In this document: positions 34,838-44,949 of the stretch, in pieces
Layout: the number at the start of each line of letters is the position of its first letter
How positions within the stretch are numbered: position 1 is the stretch's first letter
Assembly: GCF_000002985.6 (NCBI RefSeq)
Contig: NC_003281.10
Location: forward strand, 9,796,001-9,860,000
Reading direction: 5' to 3'
DNA length: 64,000 nt
DNA from: Caenorhabditis elegans
Lineage: Eukaryota > Nematoda > Chromadorea > Rhabditida > Rhabditidae
Notes under the pieces: model-generated
Told to the model about the DNA's origin: nothing
What the model saw: only the letters and a program-made list of their open reading frames with translations
Databases searched by the model: none
Position numbers and translations under genes: made by a program

Positions 34838-36258
34838 ATGGTTGATCGACTTGGTAAGTTTTATTTATTTTCTTTTATAAAATAATTTATTAAATTTTAG
34901 TGAATAGTGAAGTGAATTCCCGTCGAATGGCTAACGTAGAACAATGCTTTGGAAAAATGGGAGAACAATTGTCGGTATTCGGACGAGTTCTTGTCGGAGA
35001 AGGTGTTCTTGTGAAAATGTGCCGAAAGAAACCGAAGCAACGGCAATTCTTCTTGTTCAATGATATTCTTGTATATGGAAACATTGTGATTTCGAAAAAG
35101 CGATATAATAAGCAAAGAATTCTAAGATTGGAAGGTGTACAAGTAGAAGATCTGGAAGACGATGGAATTGAGAAACATGGATGGATTATTAAGACACCTG
35201 CAAAATCGTTTGCAGTTTATGCAGCAACTGAAACTGAAAAACGAGAATGGATGTTGCATATTGAGAGATGCGTTACAGATCTCCTTGAAAGAGGTAATAC
35301 ACGAAAATTATTTTCAAAAAATTTCCACCAAAAAATTGCAGAGAAAGTTTGAAACCACCGTAATCTTTAAAGGCGCTTACCATTTTCCGTTTCAAAAAAT
35401 CTTGTCGTTTCGAGACCGAAAACCGTATTTTTAATGCAACAATCGCAACATTTTTCGTCTAATTAATATTAAGCTTAAATAAGTCTTAGGCGCATTGTGG
35501 TCTTTTTATTTAAAAAAATGTTGGCAGCAATGTTCAATTTAATTTATAAATTGTGATGCAAAATTGGTCCATAGATCGACAAGTTACAGTAATTTGTTGT
35601 CCGCCTGGCGAGACCCATGCGCCTAAGATAGGTGAAAAATTCTCATATTTAAATGACCAATAATATACGTTCTACAAAAAAATTGGGAATCACCATATCT
35701 CTAAATTAAAACGGTTTTTTAGATAAATTATTTTTTTCTATTAAAAATACAATCAAAATTTTCTACTTTCAGGAAATAAGCAAGCCGCGACTGCTCACGC
35801 AGCTGTATGGGTTCCCGATGGTGAAGCAGTGAAGTGTATGGTCTGCGGGAAAACTCAATTCAATCTGGTTCAAAGAAGACATCACTGCAGAAATTGTGGA
35901 CGTGTCGTGTGTGGCGCCTGCTCATCGAGAACATTCCGTATTGACAATGTACATAAGAAGCCTGTCCGAGTTTGTGATCATGTACGGTGAAGTTTGACAC
36001 TTTATCGTCTAAATATCATGATTTTTCAGTGCTTTGACAGTCTGAGTAGTGCCACACCAGGACAAGAAGAAAGTGAACCAAAAACGGGAAATCGCTTGCA
36101 CCATGAGGATTCCTCCTCGGATAGTGAAGACGAGGTCAATGGTAGTGGACGATCGAGTAATGAGAGCCGGGTATACTGAATATTGCCTAATCTTTCAATA
36201 AACATACAAATTTCAGCCAACATTCTACCGTGAGGACGTTCAGCAGCCGGCAACATAG
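34838..36258 (+). CDS. PH and FYVE domain protein, phafin (PLEKHF) type
   Basis: Phafins bind PI3P on endosomes and act in endosomal trafficking and autophagy. Five exons: 34838-34853, 34901-35293, 35773-35981, 36030-36170 and 36217-36258 (801 bp, 266 aa). The PH domain covers about residues 33-135 (FGRVLVGEGVLVKMCRKKPK ... REWMLHIERC). The FYVE domain begins CMVCGKTQFNLVQ and has the ligand signature RRHHCRNCG, then VVCGACSS and RVCDHC, completing eight zinc ligands. The tail is short and acidic/serine-rich (EDSSSDSEDEVNGSG). The 479-bp second intron includes one arm of the dispersed hairpin family (35350-35430). Remembered as ZK632.12. Confidence 0.94.
35350..35430. repeat. Single arm of the CTTTAAAG/GAGACCG hairpin family
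   Basis: CACCGTAATCTTTAAAGGCG ... CTTGTCGTTTCGAGACCGAAAACCGTA lies in the PH-FYVE gene intron. GGCGAGACCCATGCGCC near 35607-35623 may be a remnant of a related element. Confidence 0.6.
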
Positions 36259-36858
36259 TTCAACGCATATAAACTACGATGAAAATTCTAAAATCCACGT
36301 CCTCATTCCTACTACTAAATTAATATTATATTTTCTTAAACGTTCCTGTGATATACAGCAATTGTACGTATTTTTTTTTGTTGCTTCCAACGACTTTTAC
36401 AATTCCTGAAAAAAAGTTATTTCCTTTTTCTTCAATTCAAGATTATTCAGAACTGCACAAAATTAAAACGACCACATGACAGAAGGAATCATTTTAATAA
36501 TCATGAATTACAGAAATGATCAAATTTCTTGTCCTTACAAGAAACAGCGCAATTAACTGAAGTGTTCAGAGAAACGTATGGTCCATTCGGCTTGGAATCA
36601 TATAAATGTTCTTAAATTATTAAAAGTAAAATAAATGTTTTATTTACATATGATTAGTGAAATCAGAGCACAAAAGTGTGCAATGAAAAATAAATTTTAT
36701 TTTCTGGAGTACTGTAAGCGGGCACATGGTGTATTGTACGCAGAGTTCTTCGAGTGTTTGCGTATCCACGTTGTTCTCCACGTGGACAAAACGCGCGGCA
36801 CGTTTACTTTCTGAAAATTCGTTTTATTTTTGCATTACTGTCTTCTTAAAAGCTGAAA
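36259..36858. other. Intergenic, phafin 3' flank
   Basis: AT-rich 3' flank followed, near 36710-36800, by GC-richer DNA (GTTGTTCTCCACGTGGACAA, GCGCGGCACG). The latter may be the promoter of the next gene and includes the palindrome TCCACGTGGA. No gene or repeat family recognised. Confidence 0.45.
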
Positions 36859-38473
36859 ATGGCTGCAAACGAAGTGTAAATTTCATAAATTCCTAAGCTT
36901 TTATTCATATATATATATATATATATATTTCATCATGTCCTATTTTTGCAGTGATTCCATGGAACCAGGAGAATTGATGGAAGTGGATACGAGCCAGGAG
37001 CTGGATGAAAACACTTCGGCGAAGGAAACGGACCAGCCGAGTTCGTAATAATGTTACCATTCGAAATAACCTTGTTCAAAAGTTTTCAGAAGATGCTCAA
37101 AATGATCCAGAAATTGTATGCGGCGATAGTAATGAGGTCAAGAAGGAGTCTCCGAGTGTAGAAGAGGATCAGTCAAGTACTGAAACTATGTCTAATGAAT
37201 TTGAAGTGGCCGCTGCAATTCTCGAACAAGAAAACGAAGATTCCGGTCAGAACGCCCCCAGTTTGGGAGAATTGCTGTCTCGGAGTGTGAAGTTAGAAGC
37301 TTTTTTTGTTACTTATTTTAAAAACATCATTTCAGTAATTACCACCCTGAACATTACTCTTCACCACCTCTCATGCGTAAACCCGATTTCCGTTTTCCAA
37401 TCATTAATCCTGGTTTGTAGAAAAACACGTTTACTTAAAAGATATTGTGAATTACAGAGAAAGCTCAAGGAAAACTATTCGTTCTCTATCAGCTGATTAT
37501 TACCGTTCCGGACTCGTTGAAGAAATTTCCTCCGTACACATCAGAAACAGTTTGCTGCCAACTGTGCGGAATCGATTTGATGGGATCAGCTATGTTTGCT
37601 CATCTGATCACTATCCAACATCTTAAGTTATAGAACTGCTTGTTCTCAGAGAATGACGTCGATTTCTGGATTTATAAAGTGAACAGTGTAATCGAGCAGG
37701 CGCCTTCAAATGGTAAAGCTCAGTTTACGTTCTTTTGTTTTACTTTTGATTTCAGCTCTGATCCTACCAGGTTTCAACCCTGATACAAATGTGAACTTCT
37801 CGGAAACGGTCGGCGAATTCATCAATCGATCGAAGGGATTCGTTAAGAAACCGAGTACGATTAAAAAAGTTCCGTTGTTAATGGAAATAATTTAAATAAA
37901 TCAGACCTCGAGCAGATCAAAGCCGTCATTGGTGCAGTGATCGATATTAAGGCAGCTGTTGAATATTCGTCAATGAAAGCGAATAGGCCAAGTAAAAACA
38001 AAGTTAGGAGCAAGAATTCTAATTCAGAGCAAAAGCGAACCGGAAACTTCCTCTCTCAAGTCGTCGAAAATCTCATGACCAAGGTTGACGCGAATATCTT
38101 ATCGAGGAGGGTTGGAAAACTATTCAAGAATCACGTATGTTGCTTTCGAAAGTATTGTAATTTTACTCAATTATTTCAGAATGAGTGCACTTTCTGCAAC
38201 ATAAAATTTATTTCATTTTTTGAAATGTGCCGTCACGTGGGAAGCATTCAACTCAGAATGAAGGTAATTTTAATTGAATGTTTCGCCGTTCTGCCGTCTT
38301 CCAATAATTCTAAATAATTTCAGATTAACCACTTGCGTTATCAAGATGTCCATGTTGGAACTTGGGTGCGTTTTCTGGCTTCGGCAACTCCACAGAAACA
38401 AACAATTGAAGATGTAATTGACGGAGGCTCTTCGAAAAAGGTGCATTCACCTGAAATAATCTATATTGACTAA
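36859..38473 (+). pseudogene. Two-finger C2H2 protein gene with one in-frame TAG
   Basis: Nine exons join in phase: 36859-36875, 36952-37040, 37090-37291, 37336-37412, 37458-37712, 37756-37854, 37905-38134, 38180-38263 and 38324-38473. They total 1203 bp or about 400 codons. All introns are short with GT/AG borders. The only interruption is TAG at 37631-37633, in the middle of exon 5. The N-terminus is acidic (PGELMEVDTSQELDENTSAK). A first zinc finger reads CQLCGIDLMGSAMFAHLITI then QH, ending five codons before the TAG. A second finger, CTFCNIKFISFFEMCRHVGS, has L where the last His is expected. Function unknown. It is either a recent pseudogene, a readthrough gene, or a truncated 190-aa protein. 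The next gene downstream has a similar finger. Confidence 0.6.
36907..36929. repeat. AT microsatellite
   Basis: A run of AT dinucleotides lies in the first intron of the two-finger gene. Confidence 0.8.
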
Positions 38474-38766
38474 TATATAATATTTTATCGTGTTTTATAG
38501 GATCTCAATTCGCTTTTATTAATCTTGTGTCATAGAAATTCCTATGTATTCGTTTCTTTTTCTTGTAAAGTAATTTATTTTTCTTCTATAATATAAACTT
38601 TTTTGGAATTGTATCGTTTATATAATTTCGAATATAGTGTATACTTTACACTTTTTTATATCTTTGATATTTTCTTCCGAAGGAAGCCAGTTTTAAGAAC
38701 TAATATGCTGTACTTACCATTCGTTGTAGGATTTCTGAGAAAACTCATCTCAATTTTTTTAAAAAA

Positions 38767-38900
38767 TAGTTCAGATTTTCTGCGATTTCATTTTTTGGAA
38801 ATTATATTTTAATGAACAATTAGGTAATTTAATGCAATTTTTTAAAGCCGTTGTGTGCTTATGGGGATAAAATTGTATCATTCCAATAGACCCAGTTTTT
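38767..38900. repeat. 140-bp dispersed repeat, left copy
   Basis: From TAGTTCAGATTTTCTGCGAT through GCCGTTGTGTGCTTATGGGG to AATAGACCCAGTTTTT. The reverse complement recurs at 44809-44949 with few differences. The rest of the 720-bp gap 38474-39194 is AT-rich with no gene supported. Confidence 0.85.
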
Positions 38901-39194
38901 AACATTTTTTCTTGCAGAAATATTATCTGACTATTCGTTTCTTCTTTGAAAATTTTTTGATTTATCCGTATTTTTTCATATAATTTTCAAATTTTTCTTC
39001 CAAAAACCAAAAAAAAGTTAATTTTAAAAAAGTTAAAAAGTTTATAAAAAAATAATATTTTTGACTTTCGAAAAATAAAATCAAAAAGCCGACACCATTG
39101 CTTTTTGTTATACGAAGTAATTTAGAAAACCTCTTTGAATTTTATGAATTCAAAGAATAATAACTATGTTTCAAATAATAATATTTATTTCAGA

Positions 39195-42100
39195 ATGGAG
39201 ATGGAAGACATAGACGACGATATAACTGTGTTCTACACTGACGATCGTGGTACAGTACAGTAGGTTTTCTATTCTTTTATGAAGTTTTAAGTAATTTCAT
39301 TTTTCAGAGGACCATACGGAGCCTCAACTGTGCTTGATTGGTACCAGAAAGGATATTTCTCGGACAATCATCAAATGAGATTCACTGACAATGGACAACG
39401 AATTGGGAATTTATTCACATATGAAACTACATTGGGTGAGATGAAAGCGAGATATGGAGAAGAAGCACCGATTCCGACGAAACTCGAAGATTTTAATTTT
39501 CGTGGATTCTCAATTAAACCGAAATCTAATAAAAGACAACTCGATAGAGATCCACTTAAATTACCAAGGAAAGTGAATCCGAGAGATCTGGAACCAACCG
39601 ATGCCAGAAACAGGAATGGAAATTATGAAAATCGAAATGAATATGGTTATAACTGTGATAGACAAAGTACAAGCGCAGTGGATTCTAGGAACCAATCTGT
39701 ACCGCCCGGTATGTTTTTTTTCAGAAAAGATACTTACCGTATTTCCTCTATTAGTCCGGCAGCCTCTATTAGTCTTGCACCCCTACGGACCAATCGAAAA
39801 TTAGTCTTGCAGCCTCTATTAGTATTGCATGCAAGACTAATAGAGGAAATACGGTGATAGTCTTGCACCCCTATTCCTGCCAGACCAGCAGTATTTTGTG
39901 AAAATAATAATAATTGTTTATTTGTCACAAGAAAGAGCTACACCGGAAGATTAAAAAAAAGTAAATAAAATGATGTGTGGACAAATAAGTAAAATGACCA
40001 GTTGGACCAGCTATAGCCCGGGAGGTCAAGTTGAGGGGAAGAGGGTGTCGAATGGAATAGAGCCTAGGCGCGACGCAAATGCATTTGGAGTTAACAATTG
40101 AGGGAAACGTTTTGCTATTCGATTCCACAACGACAAGTTAACATGTAAAAAAAATTTAGACGGGACACCACAGATAACAAGTAGATAGGGGTGACGAGTA
40201 GAGCGTGAAGCTCGAACAAACGATGATAAGGACGGGAAGTGATACTCGCTTGAAATAATTTTATGGAAGGTTCGGAGGATTTGAAGAACCCGTCTGTGGT
40301 GAGTAGACAATAAATTAAATTGTGAAAGCCTGCTGCTGTATGACGAGTAAGATAAATTGCACCTTTGAAAGACACACTTTGAGAAAAACCGGAGGGGAGA
40401 TTCTAGTTTTTTGGCAAGTTCGGTGGAGTTGGGCGGGAAGAGCTCGCAGCCATATTCGAGTACGGGGCGGATGTAAACATTGAACAGTTTAAAATAGAAT
40501 TCGGGACTTTTAGAGCGGAATGAGCGAAGGATTTGGCGACACTTAAGGAGGGCACTATTAGAAGTCTGATTAATATGATTTACAAATGATAATTTGGTAT
40601 CGACAATGATTCCGAGATCTCTGATAGAATCACGCGGTTTAATTTCAACACTATTTACAAAGTATTTATGACGGGGGTTCTTTTTACCAAAGTGTAATAC
40701 GGCAGTTTTTTGCTCAGCAAGATTTAGACGCCATTAAAAAAAAAAAAAAACTTCAAAAATTTCGCCATTTTTTAGTTAAAATAAATTTTAAAGTGTTCAA
40801 GTAATTGATAAAACAATAGAAAAGCATGTATTTTGCACGATTTAGACTGTTTCAAGCCAAATTTTTGACGATAAATGATCAACTTTACAAAGCTATTGGA
40901 TCTTCGAAAATTAGTCATGCATGCAATACTAATAGAGGAAATACGGTAATTATTTCTGGAAACTAAATAATATTACTTGAGCACTAAATTCTGAGAATGC
41001 CTATTACGCAGCATATTTGATTTTCTCAATTTTCTTTAGTTTTTCGTGCTTTCTCTATGTATTCTTTCAATATTTTACCGATTAATAAATGATTTCCGTA
41101 AATCGACACAAGCGCTACAGTAGTCATTTAAAGAGTTACTGTAGTTTTCGCTCCGAGATATTTTGCGCGTCAAATAATATGTTGCGCAACACGCATTCTC
41201 GGAATTGAGTGTTCCCTTAATAAATAATATTTCAAAATATTTAGAATCGCCCACTAGAACAACAAAAAGAAGCAAGAAAAAGATGTTTGTCTGGAAATTC
41301 GGGACCCGAACCGGGAGAAATAAACACTGATTCGCAAGAAATGTCCGATATGGTACCATATGGACCGGTATTTATAATCATTATTCATTTTCCAGTATTC
41401 TCAAAATTATTACAGGAGCCACCTCCTCCGAAAAAACGAAATGATGAATATGTTCTTCGTTCAAAAGGAAATATTCGATCCAGTGATGAGAAAAGGCTGA
41501 CGGTTGGGAAAAGGAGTCTACCATTTTATTATGGAGATGAAGACAAGAAGAAAACCAGTTTGAAAAGTTAGTGAAATTGGGAAATTGGGAATTTAAAATT
41601 TATATTTTTTGTAAAATTTGGACGTATGTGTGTGCACCTTTAAGGAGTACTGTAATTGAAAACTTTCGTTGCTGAGAAAAACTTTGAAAAAATCTCGTTT
41701 AGGTGATTTCAATTGTTTTATTTTAGTTTTTCTATTTAGTAATACGAAAAACAATGAAAGTTTGAAATTACAGTACTCTTTAAAGGTTCACATGCGTTTG
41801 TAAATACAAACAATTTCGTGTCAAGACCGGGTATCGTATTTTTCGCGCAAAAATCGCAAAATTTTGTATCTGTGTAATATTTTTAATTTTATTCATTTTT
41901 CCAGAAATAATTGCACTCGAGTTCGCTTCAATACTCCGCACGGATTATGTGAAATTGGAGAAACGGCAACGCGATCAACTTCACAACATTTGTAACCAAT
42001 GGGAGCTACCGGTGATTTCTTAAATAAAAATATTTTTTTATTAATAAATGTATTTATAGGATAACTGCAGATTCTGCAAATGTGCTTTAAAATTCGCTCC

Positions 42101-42311
42101 AAATTTCTTGAGCCATGTACTGTCTATTCCACACATTACGAAGAGCATGGATCAATATGACAGACGTTTCACATTTGAAGGAGACTATCGTATGCTTAAA
42201 AACGAAATCGAAAAAGTTAAAACGAATTGTCGGGATGCTCCAAGTCCTCTTCCACCTGCAATGGATCCTGTTGCACCATATCATGTTCGCGATAAATGCA
42301 CACAATCATAA
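39195..42311 (+). CDS. GYF-domain protein with C-terminal C2H2-like zinc finger
   Basis: Six exons: 39195-39259, 39308-39698, 41245-41367, 41416-41566, 41905-42011 and 42060-42311 (1089 bp, 362 aa). GYF domains bind proline-rich peptides; this one is near residues 9-45 with FYTDDRGTVQGPYGASTVLD then WYQKGYF, the family pattern. A charged linker (KEARKRCLSGNSGPEPGEIN, PPPPKKRNDEY) leads to a finger CRFCKCALKFAPNFLSHVLS then IPH, spacing C-x2-C-x12-H-x5-H. The start ATG follows a CAG acceptor by one base. Intron 2 (39699-41244) holds a 1.2-kb repeat element with LINE sequence; the exact donor there is uncertain (TCT/GTACCG keeps frame, the stronger CCCG/GTATGT does not). Cellular role unknown; RNA or splicing contacts are plausible for GYF plus zinc finger but not shown. 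Confidence 0.75.
39736..40947. mobile_element. Composite repeat with ACCGTATTTCCTCTATTAGT termini
   Basis: ACCGTATTTCCTCTATTAGT occurs at 39736-39755; its exact reverse complement is at 39836-39855 and again at 40928-40947. GCATGCAA-type text follows each inner end. The outer copies make 20-bp terminal inverted repeats of a 1.2-kb unit. The inner copy forms a 120-bp hairpin on the left side. Between the hairpin and the right end lies LINE-derived coding sequence, so I read it as a hairpin element into which a LINE fragment was inserted or carried. Confidence 0.65.
39925..40735 (-). pseudogene. LINE (non-LTR retrotransposon) ORF2 3' fragment
   Basis: Reading the minus strand from about 40735, the translation includes LNLAEQKTAVLHFGKKNP, RDLGIIVDTKLSFVNHINQT, LLKCRQILRSFRSKSPEFYF and KLFNVYIRPVLEYGCELFPP. 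This is the conserved C-terminal part of CR1/Jockey-like reverse transcriptases (DLG-x-(I/V)-(V/F)-D-x-x-L and R-x-(V/I)-LEY). Further on, after frameshifts and stops, WNRIAKRFPQLLTPNAFASR matches the typical end of ORF2. The catalytic part is absent; it is a 5'-truncated, degraded copy within the GYF gene intron, on the opposite strand. Confidence 0.8.
41100..41210. repeat. AATCGAC-CGCTACAGTAGTCATTTAAAG repeat
   Basis: AATCGACACAAGCGCTACAG then TAGTCATTTAAAGAGTTACTGTAG and CGAGATATTTTGCGCGTCAA. The same text recurs at 50185-50275 with small changes, so these are copies of one repeat. It lies in the GYF gene intron 2. Confidence 0.75.
41619..41840. repeat. Inverted-repeat hairpin in GYF gene intron
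   Basis: GTGCACCTTTAAGGAGTACTGTAATT at about 41632-41657 pairs with AATTACAGTACTCTTTAAAGG at about 41767-41787. The right part ends GTCAAGACCGGGTATCGTA. Same dispersed family as 2797-3069. Confidence 0.7.
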
Positions 42312-42849
42312 TATTTCACCCAATTACCATCCCATGTACATTAAGATTTAATAGATACTCAATCAAACTTTTTTCACCTGTTCCCACGATTTCTTCGCGT
42401 TTTCAGCGAAAGCACAGAAAAGCTAATTTTACATATAAAAAGTAGCACTCTATTTACAAGTGTTCTTGTCTTATACAATATTTTCGTGTTCCTTTATCCA
42501 CGTCCCCCCCCCATGACCTATTGTATTGTTTCAGAATTTTTTTAACATGGCTCTTTTTCCTTACAAAATACTTCACCTCCCCCATTTTTCCTTTTTTTCC
42601 AACAAATTTTCGTCTTGATTCCAAAAATAAACATTGGAGTTATTGAAGCATTGCAACAATGCAATGATGATTCTCTTACTTTTATCAGCAAATTTATTGA
42701 AGGATTAGCGCCTTTTTGTCTTTTTGTCGTCGCCGTCAAGAACATTTGTGTTTTGTTTCGACTTTGATCGCTTTTTTTCTTTAATTATTCCATGATCAGA
42801 GTCCATTGACATAAGGCTTCAGGAGAGTAATGCGGGATTTTAAAATACG

Positions 42850-43145
42850 GTACCAGGTCTCGACAAGACAAATGTTTGTTCAATGCAAAAAGATCTGCGC
42901 CTTTAAAGGGTACTGTAGTTTCAAACTATTGTTTCCGCGGAGTTTTCATCGATTTTTAAATTTATCTTTTTTTTTAGAAAGCTCAAATGAAAAGAAAACT
43001 TAAATTTTAACAAATCTTGAGAAAAACAATTCAAAATCGATAAAAATTTTGCGAAAACGAAATTTAGACATTACAGTACTGCTTAAAGGCGCACAACTCT
43101 TCGCGTTTAACAAAACAATTTCGTGTCGAGACCGTTCACCGTATT
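42850..43145. repeat. Inverted-repeat hairpin
   Basis: Left arm from CGGTACCAGGTCTCGACAAG to CTTTAAAGGGTACTGTAG (42848-42918); right arm from TTACAGTACTGCTTAAAGGC to GTGTCGAGACCGTTCACCGTA (43071-43142). A GTGGCGAGACCCG block follows at about 43191. Same family as 2797-3069. Confidence 0.8.
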
Positions 43146-43754
43146 TTAAAGCTAAAACTGCATAATTTCAAAAATCAAAATTACGGAGATCGTGGCGAGA
43201 CCCGAAAACACACATGTTCCTTTAAAGTGAAGCTTTAAATTTTGTTGCATAGTTTTAAATGTCTAGAAAGCAAGAATATGAGTTGTCTCTTTCACTTTCC
43301 ATTTTCATAATCCATAATGTCATTTCAAAGCATTAGAAAATGTCGAATTGAAAAAATATATAGTGGAAGACAGGGATCAAATTTCAGAATGTGGGTGTTA
43401 TGATGAGATTGAATAAAGTGACCATATAAATACACTCACAGAGACCATGCTTTTTCTTATTTCCTGCTCGCAAGCTTTTTTAAACCCAAATTCGAAAATA
43501 TTCCAAAAATTTGAAGAAATTGTGCAAAACAATTTCCGACGTCGGCTCGCGAATTTCAAAATAATTACTCACTTTATAAATGGTCATAGTACAAGACACG
43601 TGGTCATTACCTATCAGTGATTTGTTGGTTCACTAGATGGGGTTACTGTACCTTCTTGAATTGTGACTAGAGGCAAAGTCCAATTTGTTCATTTACAACC
43701 GACATGTAATAATTAGTATTGTGAAGCGGGATATTAGAGTTTTAAATATTACGT

Positions 43755-43915
43755 GAATGGGTCTCGCCACGCTAACAACCACGAGTTACTGTATCTCGTG
43801 TCAACTTACTGTTAAATAAAATGAGAAATTTCTGCCAAAGTAAAGAAAATGGAAATATAATGTCTAATCTACCCGAGTGACAGTAACTCGTTGTTATCGT
43901 GGCGAGACCCATGCG
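43755..43915. repeat. Short inverted repeat, GGGTCTCGCCACG arms
   Basis: GGGTCTCGCCACGCTAACAA with CACGAGTTACTGT at about 43758-43793, and its reverse complement ACAGTAACTCGTTGTTATCG with TGGCGAGACCC at about 43880-43910. Confidence 0.75.
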
Positions 43916-44808
43916 CGTACGATCTATATTTGATCTATCCAAAAGTGATATTCTCTGAAACTTCTCATAATTATTTAGGCCTGACCTATTAGAAGAAACT
44001 CCTTTTTTTTATTTAACAAATATAATTTCTTTTGAGAATTTTGAAAACAGTTTGAGCTTTTTTTTAAATTCTCACTCATCATATTTTGAAAAAAAAGAAC
44101 GTCATCATTTCAATTGAAACAAACAAATCATAAATGAAATTAGATATATCTTGGTCATTGATATTTCAACATTACATGCTTTTCTTATTTTTAAAAGAAA
44201 CATTCACATGACAATCTCTGAAATTGAACTGCTGGGATGTTGCGTGATCTCACAGTGAAAACATTAAGAACCTTGATGATGAACTGTGACGTTTGAAGTT
44301 TCATTATTCTACCATCATAGAAGTTTTGAGTTTTTTGTGTATTGGTAAAGATATCACACCAGAAGGAAGTAATTTTAACGTACGATTATGAGCTAGAAAC
44401 GTAGCGTTTTGTGTGTAGCCTTTTGTTACTTTACAGACAGTTCAAGGTATCAATGTACATACTTATAGGCACAGTTTAGACTGAAAATCATGAAATTTCT
44501 CACATAAAAGCTAAATCTAATTAGTTTATATTTCAAACTTATATATTTGAATATTCTCAGAATATCTTTGAGCAACCATTACTGTACAAATCGGAGAACT
44601 AGTTCTTAATTTTTTCCAACCAATGAGGCTAGCAAGAGTTCCAAAATTTTAGGATTAAAAAACCCGTTACCGGTTATTTCATCTAGCAATAAAATTTAAA
44701 ATTCAATTTAAAAAATGTATTGAAAACTGCTGTAACACCGAAAAGAATAGGCATCAGATGATCATCATTAGCCCGATTTGGCCCGATTTTTCTATTTTTT
44801 TTTTCTAA

Positions 44809-44949
44809 AAACTGGGTCTATTGGAATGATACAATTTTATCCCCATAAGCACACAACGGCTTTAAAAAATTACATTAAATTACCTAACTTAAGTGTTCAT
44901 TAAAATATCATTTCCAAAAAATGAAATCGCAGAAAATCTGAACTATTTT
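44809..44949. repeat. 140-bp dispersed repeat, right copy (inverted)
   Basis: From AAAACTGGGTCTATTGGAAT through CCCCATAAGCACACAACGGC to GAAAATCTGAACTATTT. It is the reverse complement of 38767-38900, with a few differences and small indels. Confidence 0.85.

Noticed and set aside
37626-37648. Splicing out the TAG as an intron
   Set aside because: It would be 23 bp long and would shift the frame to a TGA two codons later.
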